A stretch of 64,000 nucleotides of DNA from Fibrobacterota bacterium (GCA_023436205.1 JAEZKC010000077.1:9811-73810); one strand, 5' to 3'. Numbered from the stretch's first letter, positions 55,536 through 64,000 are shown. The notes: generated by a model from the sequence alone, not told the origin. Numbers and translations are program-made.

Positions 55536-55554
55536 GAGCCTACACAGCTCTCAG
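55532..55554 (-). terminator. Terminator of tyrS, overlapping both convergent stop codons
   Basis: Perfect 8-bp stem CTGAGAGC/GCTCTCAG with a seven-base loop. On the minus strand it is followed directly by TTTTT. It contains the last codons and stop of tyrS and the stop codon of the small Cys protein. Confidence 0.85.
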
Positions 55555-56820
55555 TATGAAGTAGCTCTTTTTCCCCTTCTGAAACAGCAGATACTTGCCG
55601 TTTAAAAGCATGGACGAGGTGATCTGGTAAGCCGGATCACTCACCTTTGCTTTATTGACCGACAAACCTCCCTGGGAAATCATGCGCCGAGCCTCACCCT
55701 TGGAAGGAAATATGCTGCTCTTCTCAGACACCAGTTCAAGCACCTGAACTCCCGAATCCAGATCGCCCCGGGAAACTTCAGCCTGAGGGACACCTTCGAA
55801 TACGGAGAGAAAATCCTGCTCCGAAAGTGCCTGCAGCGCCTCGGTGGTTCCTTTCCCAAAGAGAATTTCGGATGCTTCCAGCGCTTTCTGGTAATCCTGT
55901 TCGGAGTGCACTCTGACAGTCACGTCTTTAGCCAGCGCTTTCTGCATAATTCTTTCATGAGGTGCATTGGCATGCTCGGCTTCCAAAGATGCAATTTCCT
56001 CTTTGGAAAGCAGTGTGAAAAGACGCAGCAGCTTTGGGGCATCCTCATCGGTGCAGTTGAGCCAGTACTGATAGAACTTGTAGGGACTGGTCATTTCCGG
56101 ATCAAGCCAGACACTCTCTCCCCCTTCTGACTTGCCGAACTTCTTGCCATCCGAGCGAGTAAGCAGAGGACAAGTGAGCGCATACGCCTCTCCTCCCGCC
56201 TTGCGTCTGACAAGCTCAGTGCCACTTGTGATATTGCCCCACTGATCGGATCCACCCATCTGAAGTACACATTTCTTGTTCTCGTAAAGCCAGTAGAAAT
56301 CATAGCCCTGAAGAAGCTGATAACTGAATTCTGTAAAAGAGATACCCTGCTCCCAGCGATTCTTGACAGAATCCTTGGATACCATGTAGTTGACAGTGAG
56401 ATGCTTGCCCACATCACGCAGGAAAGTGAGCATGGGCATATCCTTGAACCAGTCGTAATTGTTAACTACTTCGGCACTGTTGGGAGCATCATTGAACTGA
56501 AGGAACTTCTCCAGCTGCTTGCGGATGGTCTGCACGTTGCGGGCAACCTCCTCCACTGAAAGCAGCTGCCGCTCCACAGACTTGCCGGAAGGATCACCAA
56601 TCATACCGGTAGCTCCCCCCACCAGAGCAATGGGCTTGTGGCCGCTGCGCTGGAAATGTACCAGAAGCATAATTGGAATCATGTGTCCGATATGCAGGGA
56701 CCTGCCTGTGGGATCAAAACCGGCATACCCGGCTGCCGAAGTACTTGTCAGCCTCTCCTCAGTTCCGGGAGTGACATCATGGATCATCCCCCGCCAACGA
56801 AGCTCTTCAATAAAATTCAT
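55540..56820 (-). CDS. tyrS: Tyrosyl-tRNA synthetase
   Basis: Class I synthetase, 426 residues. HIGH motif as HIGH in GRSLHIGHMIPI, the tyrosine pocket YDFYWLYENKKC and GGSDQWGN, KMSKS as KFGKSEGG. A C-terminal S4-like RNA-binding region follows (GEARRMISQGGLSVNKAKVS). Start ATG at 56820 after AAGGA; the longer frame has no site. Terminator embedded in its 3' end. Confidence 0.97.
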   Translation of the reverse strand: MNFIEELRWRGMIHDVTPGTEERLTSTSAAGYAGFDPTGRSLHIGHMIPIMLLVHFQRSGHKPIALVGGATGMIGDPSGKSVERQLLSVEEVARNVQTIRKQLEKFLQFNDAPNSAEVVNNYDWFKDMPMLTFLRDVGKHLTVNYMVSKDSVKNRWEQGISFTEFSYQLLQGYDFYWLYENKKCVLQMGGSDQWGNITSGTELVRRKAGGEAYALTCPLLTRSDGKKFGKSEGGESVWLDPEMTSPYKFYQYWLNCTDEDAPKLLRLFTLLSKEEIASLEAEHANAPHERIMQKALAKDVTVRVHSEQDYQKALEASEILFGKGTTEALQALSEQDFLSVFEGVPQAEVSRGDLDSGVQVLELVSEKSSIFPSKGEARRMISQGGLSVNKAKVSDPAYQITSSMLLNGKYLLFQKGKKSYFILRAV

Positions 56821-56884
56821 TTTAAATATCCTTCCTGGAGCACCAAATCGCAAAAAGGCTAAAAATACTATTATTCAGCGCTTT

Positions 56885-57244
56885 TCAGAAGGATTTGTTT
56901 GCCAAAAAAGCGTTTTTAATGTGATCCACCTTGCCTTTTACAACGGAAATGACATCCATGCGACAGGGAGGAAACCCCAGTTTACGCTCGTATATGTAAC
57001 GGGAAGCCACCCGCAGGAGAGATTTCTGCTTTGCTGAGGTGATCCAGTAAAGAGGATTTCCGCAGGAATAGCCTGTGGCTGACTTCACTTCCACAAACAC
57101 CAGTAATCCTTCCGGCGAGCGGGCGACTATATCAATTTCCCCCACTTTAGTCCGAAAATTCCTGGTTTCGATGGAATACCCTGCGTTTAACAGGTATTCC
57201 ACAGCAGTATCTTCACCCAATGCACCCTTTTGATGAGTATTCAT
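56885..57244 (-). CDS. yraN: YraN/UPF0102 family nuclease-like protein
   Basis: 119 residues of the UPF0102 family, Holliday-junction-resolvase-like fold: KGALGEDTAVEYL, GYSIETRNFRTKVGEIDIVA, VFVEVKSA with the expected catalytic Glu/Lys. Exact substrate unknown. ATG after GGGGA. Confidence 0.93.
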   Translation of the reverse strand: MNTHQKGALGEDTAVEYLLNAGYSIETRNFRTKVGEIDIVARSPEGLLVFVEVKSATGYSCGNPLYWITSAKQKSLLRVASRYIYERKLGFPPCRMDVISVVKGKVDHIKNAFLANKSF

Positions 57245-57474
57245 GTAATCCCCGCTATTCCAGCCCCCATGCAGGAGAGCTTAAAATGGTGAATACAGGA
57301 TAAACCAGTTCAACTTTCTCGTACTCGTGTTGTTCATTTTTAAAAACATGAAGCAAAATGATCCGAGTGAGCGACTTTTTTTGTACGACAATGAATTTGA
57401 GATTTAGAAAACCCCTCACCAACTGCTGCTCGGGGTAAGTGTTATGAATTGAAAGCGGAAAAGAAAACGTAAAG

Positions 57475-57491
57475 GGGCACCTAAAGTGCCC
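57475..57491 (-). terminator. Terminator of the Ser/Thr kinase gene
   Basis: GGGCAC/GTGCCC stem with a five-base loop beginning at the stop codon of the kinase gene. On the minus strand followed by CTTTACGTTTTC. Confidence 0.6.
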
Positions 57492-58582
57492 TATTTCAGG
57501 ACATGTTTCGCAAATGCAAACGCGAGAGCCGCGATCATAAGCCAGGTGAGCCACTGCATTTTGGCCATGGCCATCCAGTATTGCCAGCTGAAAAACGGAT
57601 AAGATTCCCCCATCATACCACCATGGCGTCTTTCACCACTCCGCCGGTCAGTGATTCTGCGTTCGGAGGAGGAGGTTTCCCGGGGCTCGGTTGAAAAAGG
57701 CCCAGTAGGGATACGAAACTGAACTGTGGCGCGATCAACCAGCTCCGAAGGATCTACCGAATCAAGGTGCTCCAATAGTTCCTCAATGGATCCATACCGA
57801 TCCCGTTTCTCTTTCTTGAGCGCCTTGAGAATGATAAGTTCCAGGCGTTTGGGAGTGTCTTTGCGCTTGACTGATGGTGGTATGGGGAGCTCATGCACCT
57901 GCTTGTATGCCACAGCCATCGGATTATTGGCTGTAAATGGAGGCCTGCGGGTGAGCATTTCATACATCACTATACCAAGTGAATAGATATCGGTCTGGGC
58001 ATCAAGCTTCTTACCTTGTGCCTGCTCGGGAGACATGTACTCCGGAGTCCCGACCGCAGAGCCGGTCATGGTAATATCGGTTCCGGAGAATATCTTTGCG
58101 ATGCCAAAATCACTCAGACGGGCAGTTCCTTTTTTATCAAGCAGCACATTCTGGGGTTTTATATCCCGGTGAATGACATTATTGCTGTGTGCATAACGGA
58201 GTCCACGGCAAATCTGCTTTGAAAGATCAATGATTTCGGAAACAGGCAACCCTCTATGCTCGGCAATATACCGTCCCAGATCCATACCATCTACAAATTG
58301 CATGGCGAAAAAACGGTACCCATCTTCATCACCATATTCATAAATACTCACAATATTCTGATGCTGGAGAAGTGAGATGGCCTTGGCCTCGATCTCAAAC
58401 CTTTTAGAAAACTCCTCGTCCCTTGAGAGTTGGGGAGGCAGTACTTTGAGCGCTACTACACGATTTAAAGGTTCCTGTACGGCCTTATAGATATCACCCA
58501 TTCCCCCCTTCCCCAGTTTGCCGAGAATCTTGTAATGCCCTATATAGGCGGGGATCAAATCGGTGTATTTATTCTTAAGCAT
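57491..58582 (-). CDS. Membrane-anchored Ser/Thr protein kinase (PknB type)
   Basis: 363 residues. Kinase domain with GKGGMGDIYKA, ATP-binding Lys46, HRDIKPQNVLL (138-148), SDFGIAK (157-163) and GTPEYMSPEQ. A basic linker (SSERRITDRRSGERRHGG) precedes a single C-terminal membrane helix, with no extracellular sensor domain. It is 14 bp downstream of an FHA-FHA-ABC transporter gene, a likely phosphorylation target. Confidence 0.93.
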   Translation of the reverse strand: MLKNKYTDLIPAYIGHYKILGKLGKGGMGDIYKAVQEPLNRVVALKVLPPQLSRDEEFSKRFEIEAKAISLLQHQNIVSIYEYGDEDGYRFFAMQFVDGMDLGRYIAEHRGLPVSEIIDLSKQICRGLRYAHSNNVIHRDIKPQNVLLDKKGTARLSDFGIAKIFSGTDITMTGSAVGTPEYMSPEQAQGKKLDAQTDIYSLGIVMYEMLTRRPPFTANNPMAVAYKQVHELPIPPSVKRKDTPKRLELIILKALKKEKRDRYGSIEELLEHLDSVDPSELVDRATVQFRIPTGPFSTEPRETSSSERRITDRRSGERRHGGMMGESYPFFSWQYWMAMAKMQWLTWLMIAALAFAFAKHVLK

Positions 58583-58596
58583 TGAAATCCTTGGAT

Positions 58597-60762
58597 CTAA
58601 TTGAGAACACTTCGAATTCTTTTAACGAGCACGGTCCAGAATAAAATAATTAATCCGGTGCAAAGTAAAAACAGCTCACTCCACTCTCCGCTGTCGAAAA
58701 GAGGCCATTGAAGGAGAAATACCTTTTTCATCAGACTAAAAACAGGTCTGGATAAAGTAAGATGGCTGAGTAACCTTCCCAAGGCGGCCATGTGCTCAAA
58801 AGGAAGCAATATACCTGAAAAGAAAATCTGAGGTATAAGCACCACCGGCAAAAGACTAATCGCCCGCCCCACAGTTCTACTGCTTGCACTCACTACCAAT
58901 CCAAGAAGCGAACCGCTGAAAACTGAAACATACAAAAGTAAAAACAAGTCGAAAGAAAAGTGGATATTTCCAAACACCATGGCAAGAGATAGGGTGAAGA
59001 GAAATGCCTGCACTCCGGATAGACCAGCAGCGGCAAGTATCCTTGCTGCGATAAACGAAAACAGATGCATTCCACATCGCGCTTCTCGCCACAGGAGCAT
59101 CCATTCCCTTACAATTTCCTTTACTGTCGCAAGCCCGCCCACCCAGATGGCGGTTATGGTAAGACAGAAGTAAAAACTTGAGCCAAGGAGACTGCTGTTT
59201 GTTTTATACACCAGGCCCAGAAGCACTGCGAAAAGTGGAGTCTGCATGAGAAGCAGAAACAGGTTGCGTTTATCCCTGTAGAGAATTTTCGCATATCGTT
59301 TGAAAAGAACGACCGTTTGATGGAACAGCGACTCCGGAAGCACAACTCTGAAAGCAGACGGTTTTTTTTCCTGTGCTGAAAAAGGAGTGACAACCGCAGA
59401 ATCGGGCAAGGTGTTCGATTGCACATCTGACAAGAAGGTCTGACCGGATGATATCTTTTCGTAAACCTGCGCCAGATTTTCCACTTTAAAATGAGCACAC
59501 AGATCCTGGGGAATACCGGTGAAAAGCACCTTTCCCTCATCCATGAACACCACCCTGTCGCAGGTATCGATCTGTTCAAGCGTATGGGTGGTCAGAAGGA
59601 GAGTATGTCCCCGATCGCAAATGCGCCTGAACAGTGCCATAAACCTGCGCACAAGCCCCGGATCCAGCCCGGCAAGTGGTTCATCAAGAATAAGCACCGA
59701 GGGTGAAGACAGCAGTTCAACTCCTACATGCAGCCTCCTTGCCTCGCCTCCGGATAAATCCCCCACCCGACGATTCCTGGCCGCCCCCAGCTCCATAAGA
59801 ATTAAAATCTCTCTGGCACGCAGTAGCCGCTCCTCCTGAATACTGTCGAAAGGGAGGCGAAGATTGCACTGCTCAACCAAAGTTTCCCATACTGTCAGCT
59901 CCGGCCGCAGGAGTATCTGTTGGGAAACATAACCGATACTTCTTGAAAACGCATTGCGGAACTTGTCTGCCGAAAAACCGTTAAAATAAAGATAACCGGA
60001 TGTAGGACAGATTTGACCCGAAAGAATTTTGGATAGAGTTGATTTTCCGGCACCCGATAAGCCCAGTACCGCCATGAAGGCACCCGGTTCCACCGTAAGA
60101 TTTACATTCTCGATGAGGACCTTGTTCCTGATCTCATATCCCAGCCCCACAGCCTCGATTCTGATACGGTCCAGATCATCAGCCCGTTGCAGTGTTCCAT
60201 CACAGACAAAAAATCTGAACGGCCCCACATGTACCGCATCGCCGTTTTTGAGAACAGTGGATTTTATGGGCCGACCGTTTACGAATGTACAATTTGCACT
60301 TCCGTGATCTGCAATGACCAGACCATCGCTGCTTTTTGAAACCGAGCAATGAAAACGGGACACCATCGGATGCGCCAGACAGATATCATTTTCAGAAGAG
60401 CGACCAATGCGGATACGATCAGATATGCCAGAATTCTTTACAGTTTCACCAGGTGCAGTTTCAGCTCTGAAAAGAATGCTGCTTTCTTTGATCTCCACGT
60501 GAAACTGCTGAATTCCAAAGGTCAGCACCGATCCGTTCTCAAGCACTCCTTCATGCAGCGCAGTGCCATTGAGGCGAATGCCATAGGTACTTTCGGTGTC
60601 GATAACGAGGGGGCTTGATGGATTACAGCGGACTATTGCGTGATGACGAGATATCCCCACACCATTGATTTGTGCATCACAGGTCTGATCCCGGCCGATG
60701 GTCCGGTCTTCACCGTCAAGGGGAAAACTGAACGATACTTCTGCTGTTTCACAGGGTTGCAC
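58597..60762 (-). CDS. ABC transporter with two N-terminal FHA domains (Rv1747-like)
   Basis: 721 residues. Two FHA domains that read phospho-threonine: TIGRD...GISRHH (21-41, short N-terminus) and RIGRSSENDI...MVSRFH (118-138) with TFVNG. An ABC nucleotide-binding domain follows (Walker A GLSGAGKS 234-241, signature LSGGEARRLHVG, Walker B VLILDEPLAGLDPG), then an ABC-2 permease domain with six membrane segments. The layout matches Mycobacterium Rv1747, an exporter phosphorylated by the kinase PknF encoded next door. GTG start, weak ribosome binding site. Substrate unknown, perhaps a cell-envelope lipid or glycan. Confidence 0.9.
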   Translation of the reverse strand: MQPCETAEVSFSFPLDGEDRTIGRDQTCDAQINGVGISRHHAIVRCNPSSPLVIDTESTYGIRLNGTALHEGVLENGSVLTFGIQQFHVEIKESSILFRAETAPGETVKNSGISDRIRIGRSSENDICLAHPMVSRFHCSVSKSSDGLVIADHGSANCTFVNGRPIKSTVLKNGDAVHVGPFRFFVCDGTLQRADDLDRIRIEAVGLGYEIRNKVLIENVNLTVEPGAFMAVLGLSGAGKSTLSKILSGQICPTSGYLYFNGFSADKFRNAFSRSIGYVSQQILLRPELTVWETLVEQCNLRLPFDSIQEERLLRAREILILMELGAARNRRVGDLSGGEARRLHVGVELLSSPSVLILDEPLAGLDPGLVRRFMALFRRICDRGHTLLLTTHTLEQIDTCDRVVFMDEGKVLFTGIPQDLCAHFKVENLAQVYEKISSGQTFLSDVQSNTLPDSAVVTPFSAQEKKPSAFRVVLPESLFHQTVVLFKRYAKILYRDKRNLFLLLMQTPLFAVLLGLVYKTNSSLLGSSFYFCLTITAIWVGGLATVKEIVREWMLLWREARCGMHLFSFIAARILAAAGLSGVQAFLFTLSLAMVFGNIHFSFDLFLLLYVSVFSGSLLGLVVSASSRTVGRAISLLPVVLIPQIFFSGILLPFEHMAALGRLLSHLTLSRPVFSLMKKVFLLQWPLFDSGEWSELFLLCTGLIILFWTVLVKRIRSVLN

Positions 60763-60765
60763 GGA

Positions 60766-61347
60766 TTATCCGTTTATGATGTTTTTTACAGTTTCCAGAA
60801 GCCTTGCCTTGGCCGTTTCCAGATCATCATTGACAAGCTGATACTCGTACTTGCCCTGATCGCGCGCGAATTCCATTTCGGTAATGGCATTGTGAAGCCT
60901 AAGCCGTATCGTATCCTCATCATCGGTATTCCTGAACCGAAGCCGTTTCTCAAGCTCCTCGTTTGATGGAGGCACAACAAGAATTCCCACAGCCTGGGGG
61001 TAAGCTTCATCAAACTTTTTCTTCCCGAACACATCGATATCCATGATGATATGGCGACCGGAAGATATTACTGAATCGATAAATGAACGGGGAGTTCCAT
61101 AATAGTTTCCATGAACCTGGGCCCATTCGGCAAATTCATTCATCCTGACTTTGGCTTCAAACTCCGCTTTAGTCATGAAGAAGTAGTGTTCACCATCCTT
61201 TTCACCCTGGCGGGGCTTGCGAGTTGTGGCAGATATCGAGTAGACCAGATTGGGAACAGTCTTGAGCAGATAATTGAGCAAAGTCGTCTTCCCTGCACCT
61301 GAAGGCGCGGAAAACACCAGAATTTTTCCTTTTTTCTCCTCACTCAT
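60766..61347 (-). CDS. gmk: Guanylate kinase
   Basis: Phosphorylates GMP to GDP. 193 residues, P-loop SAPSGAGKTTLLNYL, GMP-binding SATTRKPRQGEKDGEHYFF, and IMDIDVFGKKK. Start overlaps the upstream 77-residue gene by four bases; the FHA-ABC gene begins three bases after its stop. Confidence 0.96.
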   Translation of the reverse strand: MSEEKKGKILVFSAPSGAGKTTLLNYLLKTVPNLVYSISATTRKPRQGEKDGEHYFFMTKAEFEAKVRMNEFAEWAQVHGNYYGTPRSFIDSVISSGRHIIMDIDVFGKKKFDEAYPQAVGILVVPPSNEELEKRLRFRNTDDEDTIRLRLHNAITEMEFARDQGKYEYQLVNDDLETAKARLLETVKNIING

Positions 61348-61577
61348 TCCTCATCCAGCTCCCGTCTGACCCTTTGAAGTTCATCCTGCTCCCTCTGGCG
61401 CATGATCATTATTTTCCTGACCTCCAGAGCTTCATTTTTAAGCTCCACCTCTTTTTTCAACAGGTATTCAAGCTTGAATAAAACATTGAGGATACTGTTC
61501 ATGGTCTTGCTTATCACCAGAAACAGAATGAAAAGAGCCACCAGTAAAAAAAGGGCGAGCGCGATCTGTCCTATCAT
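61344..61577 (-). CDS. Small single-helix membrane protein with coiled-coil tail
   Basis: 77 residues: an N-terminal membrane helix (IALALFLLVALFILFLVI) and a charged coiled-coil C-terminus (KKEVELKNEALEVRKIMIMR). No family recognised. Coupled to gmk by a four-base overlap. Confidence 0.65.
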   Translation of the reverse strand: MIGQIALALFLLVALFILFLVISKTMNSILNVLFKLEYLLKKEVELKNEALEVRKIMIMRQREQDELQRVRRELDEE

Positions 61578-61618
61578 TGTTGCTCCATCGAAAGATTGCT
61601 CTGACAGTCAAAAATACA

Positions 61619-61648
61619 TTGTGTTCTGCAAGAGAACTTGTATATATA
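61619..61648 (+). promoter_or_regulatory. Candidate promoter of the plus-strand lipoprotein gene
   Basis: TTGTGT (61619-61624) and TATATA (61643-61648) 18 bp apart, within a run of TATATATATT. The start codon lies 38 bases downstream. Confidence 0.4.
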
Positions 61649-61685
61649 TTATATAAGAAGCGATCAATCAACAAGGAGTGTCTTA

Positions 61686-62210
61686 ATGAAGAAAGCCGTT
61701 TTTGCACTGACAGCGGTTTTACTGTTCGGCTGTGCCCAGACAACCACAGAAACCCCGCCCTATGTGGGAACCTGGGTTGGCGTACTGTCACCGGAAAACC
61801 CCGGGCTTCAAAACTTCACGCCGGAGATGCTGCAGATGATTTTCCCCGAAGAGATCCATGTGGAGATGCAGATCAGGGCGAACTCTGAATACGATCTCCT
61901 TGTCACCTATCCGGAGAGTAACAGAACGGCCTTCACAAATACGGGTACCTGGACAATGCAGAAAGATACCCTTTACCTTACGGGGACCTCCTGTGCCATT
62001 ATCGATACCAGCACAAACACTATGGTTGACAGGGAATGCCCGGTCATGACCATCCCTGTTAATATCACCGACAATGTTTTCGATGTCTCATTCAAGACAC
62101 TTACGCCACTGGCACCAGTAATGGGTATCAATCTTCCACCCATGTTTCTGGATATGCTTTCCAGCATAACCATTGCATTTATTAAAAAAGATGAATCAGC
62201 GCAACCCTGA
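61686..62210 (+). CDS. Hypothetical lipoprotein
   Basis: 174 residues: MKKAVFALTAVLLFGCAQ signal with lipobox LFGC, then a small beta-rich domain (YVGTWVGVLSPENPG, TGTWTMQKDTLYLTG) reminiscent of lipocalin-like or DUF-type lipoproteins. AAGGAG before the ATG. No family recognised; one-gene unit with its own terminator. Confidence 0.8.
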   Translation: MKKAVFALTAVLLFGCAQTTTETPPYVGTWVGVLSPENPGLQNFTPEMLQMIFPEEIHVEMQIRANSEYDLLVTYPESNRTAFTNTGTWTMQKDTLYLTGTSCAIIDTSTNTMVDRECPVMTIPVNITDNVFDVSFKTLTPLAPVMGINLPPMFLDMLSSITIAFIKKDESAQP

Positions 62211-62299
62211 TCGGTGCAATTGGCGGTATAAATTCATTGTGAGATGAATCGTCAAAGAGCGCGAATGGTAGAATGCACCTTTATAAACTCTGATTACAT

Positions 62300-62335
62300 A
62301 TCCCCTTTCGTCATAAACATGAGAGGGGATTTTTA
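62300..62335 (+). terminator. Intrinsic terminator after the lipoprotein gene
   Basis: ATCCCCT/AGGGGAT stem with an inner TCAT/ATGA extension, followed by TTTTTATT. It lies 25 bp before the glycosyltransferase start, so it could also act as an attenuator for that gene. Confidence 0.75.
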
Positions 62336-62359
62336 TTACCCCATCCGAAGGTTTCGAGC

Positions 62360-63373
62360 ATGAAAATAGCAATGCTGGCCCCGGTGGCCTGGAGAACTCC
62401 GCCGCGCCATTACGGTCCATGGGAACTGGTGAGTTCGCTCCTTACCGAAGAACTGGTCAAAAACGGCATTGAGGTAACCCTGTTTGCAACCGGAGACAGC
62501 CTGACTTCCGCCACTCTCGACTGGGTGGTTCCCTGCGGTTATGAAGAAGACCGGAACAGCGATGCAAAGGTGTGCGAGTCGCTTCACATAAGCAACTGTT
62601 TTGAGAAAGCCCACAGATATGATCTGGTGCATAACCATTTCGATTTCCTACCATTATGCTTCAGCCACCTTATCAAAACTCCCCTGCTTACCACCATTCA
62701 CGGATTTTCCTCCCCCAAGATCCTGCCTGTATACAAAAGATACAACGGACATGTATTTTATGTATCCATAAGCGATGCAGACCGTTCAAAGGATCTTGAC
62801 TACCTGAGGACAATCCACCACGGGATAGACCTCAGACAGTTCACATTCCGCCAGGAAAGTGAGGATTATCTGCTTTTCATGGGAAGAATGCATCCGGACA
62901 AGGGGGCTGCCGAGGCGATCCAGATCGCAAAACAGAGCGGTCTCAAATTGTACATGGCAGGGATAATTCAAGACAGACACTATTTTGAAAGTAAAGTGAA
63001 ACCATTTATTGATGATAAAGAGATCACCTATGTGGGAAGTGTCCAGCCTCCGCAGAGAGATATCCTTCTGGGAGGTGCCAGAGCACTTCTGCACCCGATT
63101 GGTTTCAACGAACCGTTCGGACTTTCGGTCATAGAAGCCATGGCTTGCGGAACTCCGACAATAGCGTTCAACCGGGGCAGCATGCCGGAACTCATCAAAG
63201 ATGGATTCAATGGTTTTCTGACAAATTCGGTGCAGGAAGCGGTAGATTGTGTAAAGAAACTGGAGCTTATCAACAGAAAAAACTGCAGAGAAACAGCTGA
63301 AAAACGATTTTCAGTGACTACTATGGCCAGAGCTTATGTGGAAGTTTACAAGGAAATTTTACAGAAATTCTGA
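62360..63373 (+). CDS. Glycosyltransferase family 4
   Basis: 337 residues of GT-B fold. N-terminal MKIAMLAPVAWRTPPRHYG and the C-terminal nucleotide-sugar region GRMHPDKGAAEAIQIAKQSG with NEPFGLSVIEAMACGTPTIA. The retaining Glu/Glu pattern is present (EPFGLSVIEA). Cytoplasmic, transfers a sugar from a nucleotide donor; acceptor unknown. Followed by a LiaF-like gene 12 bp on. Confidence 0.92.
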   Translation: MKIAMLAPVAWRTPPRHYGPWELVSSLLTEELVKNGIEVTLFATGDSLTSATLDWVVPCGYEEDRNSDAKVCESLHISNCFEKAHRYDLVHNHFDFLPLCFSHLIKTPLLTTIHGFSSPKILPVYKRYNGHVFYVSISDADRSKDLDYLRTIHHGIDLRQFTFRQESEDYLLFMGRMHPDKGAAEAIQIAKQSGLKLYMAGIIQDRHYFESKVKPFIDDKEITYVGSVQPPQRDILLGGARALLHPIGFNEPFGLSVIEAMACGTPTIAFNRGSMPELIKDGFNGFLTNSVQEAVDCVKKLELINRKNCRETAEKRFSVTTMARAYVEVYKEILQKF

Positions 63374-63385
63374 AAGGAGAGTTTT

Positions 63386-63913
63386 GTGAAGATGGGGTTT
63401 ATTTTTTCGGGTCTATTCTGGGGAATAATTCTAATTCTCATTGGTGTGTCGATCATACTGCAAATGGTATTCAAAGTAAATATACCCGTATTCCGGATCG
63501 TTATCGCCTTTCTGCTTATCTATGCCGGAATCAGAGTGCTTATGGGAGGGCAATGGTTCCATCCCCAGGGCAACACGGTAGTTTTCGAAGACCGGGGAGT
63601 GACAACCAAAGGGAGCCAGGAGTACAATGTGGTTTTCGGCAAGGCAAACGTGGATGCAACAGAGCCGCTCTCTTCAGGCAGCGAACGAATAGATGTCAAC
63701 ACAGTTTTCGGATCCAGCACCATTCGCATCTCTCGCGAGGTCCCCACCATGATAAAAGTTGAATCGGCCTTTGGAGGAGCAAATCTCCCGGACGGTAACA
63801 CAATCAGCTTTGGAACCTACATTTACAAAAACAGTGCTTATGCAGAGGGGCAGCCGTACAAGTTTATCGATGCAAATGTGGTGTTCGGAGAGATGAATAT
63901 CGTGGAGAGATAG
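63386..63913 (+). CDS. LiaF/DUF5668-like membrane protein
   Basis: 175 residues with two N-terminal membrane segments (FIFSGLFWGIILILIGVSII and FRIVIAFLLIYAGIRVLM) and a C-terminal beta-rich domain (YNVVFGKANVDATEPLSSGS, VNTVFGSSTIRI) like the LiaF/YvqF cell-wall-response domain. GTG start after AAAGGAG, coupled to the glycosyltransferase. A role in envelope-stress sensing is inferred from the family. Confidence 0.8.
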   Translation: MKMGFIFSGLFWGIILILIGVSIILQMVFKVNIPVFRIVIAFLLIYAGIRVLMGGQWFHPQGNTVVFEDRGVTTKGSQEYNVVFGKANVDATEPLSSGSERIDVNTVFGSSTIRISREVPTMIKVESAFGGANLPDGNTISFGTYIYKNSAYAEGQPYKFIDANVVFGEMNIVER

Positions 63914-63938
63914 CTACCCCACATCGGTATCGATTCTC

Positions 63939-64000
63939 GAGTCTCGGGATCGAGTCTCGGGATCGAGTCTCGGGATCGGGTCTCGGGATCGGGTCTCGGG
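63939..64000. repeat. 13-bp direct tandem repeat running off the window
   Basis: GAGTCTCGGGATC (63939-63951, 63952-63964, 63965-63977), then GGGTCTCGGGATC (63978-63990) and a partial copy to 64000. A degenerate copy precedes it (about 63931). Noncoding minisatellite directly after the LiaF-like gene; its full length is not visible. Confidence 0.9.

Noticed and set aside
57255..57554. 99-residue minus-strand frame after the kinase gene
   Set aside because: It overlaps the kinase C-terminus in another frame and runs through the kinase terminator; composition is not protein-like.
1..64000. CRISPR arrays, tRNA or rRNA genes, insertion sequences, prophage
   Set aside because: I looked through the intergenic gaps for spaced repeats, cloverleaf-like sequence and transposase frames and saw none.

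Overview
The window (about 46% GC by eye) comes from a diderm bacterium: it carries a TolC/RND/adaptor efflux system, several lipoproteins, an arabinose-5-phosphate isomerase for Kdo synthesis and a monofunctional peptidoglycan transglycosylase. A TIGR02147-family regulator, a paralogous family first defined in Fibrobacter succinogenes, followed directly by a carbohydrate-binding-like lipoprotein, points to Fibrobacterota, perhaps the Chitinispirillia side. That placement is inference. Almost all the sequence is coding and genes are packed into tightly coupled operons, mostly on the minus strand.

Bases 1-9950 (minus strand) hold a complete assimilatory sulfur module. One nine-gene operon runs hcyS-like carrier, O-acetylhomoserine sulfhydrylase, ThiF/MoeB-type E1, JAMM protease, sulfite reductase fused to TusA, DUF2061, APS reductase, cysD, cysN. 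An Rrf2 regulator and a formate/nitrite-type channel (cut by the window edge) follow. Sulfate is activated to APS, reduced directly to sulfite, reduced to sulfide, and apparently handed on as a protein thiocarboxylate to make homocysteine. This is the logic described for HcyS/HcyD/HcyF in Wolinella succinogenes. The carrier ends in GGGR, so the JAMM protease must trim it. CysN carries a C-terminal APS-kinase-like domain without a P-loop, which fits a pathway that does not need PAPS.

Bases 10172-18241 hold a Cu/Ag-type CusCBA efflux operon preceded by a Cys/His-rich exported protein and a lipoprotein with two metal-binding repeats. Bases 18451-20991 hold a second sulfur operon (HPr-like protein, cysK, metY). 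Its promoter has the same 25-bp architecture as the hcyS promoter, with a TTGATCAA palindrome in the spacer, so the two operons look like one regulon.

Bases 21207-26469 hold an orphan FkbH-like protein, mtgA and the TIGR02147/lipoprotein pair. Bases 26812-35131 hold envelope and housekeeping genes (PpiD-like foldase, S41 protease, tmk, secA, a FliL-like protein). Bases 35477-39677 (plus strand) hold kdsD-like, nadB and a VWA-like membrane protein. Bases 39682-47723 (minus) hold an NtrC/histidine-kinase pair, rdgB, leuS, a UDP-glucuronate decarboxylase-like gene and a PfkB sugar kinase. Bases 48070-53083 hold an ECF sigma/anti-sigma pair and a giant TPR protein. The rest holds an amidase, a pteridine-reductase-like SDR, a low-molecular-weight phosphatase, tyrS, yraN, a Ser/Thr kinase beside an FHA-FHA-ABC transporter (like Rv1746/Rv1747), gmk, a lipoprotein, a glycosyltransferase, a LiaF-like protein and the start of a 13-bp tandem repeat at the window edge.
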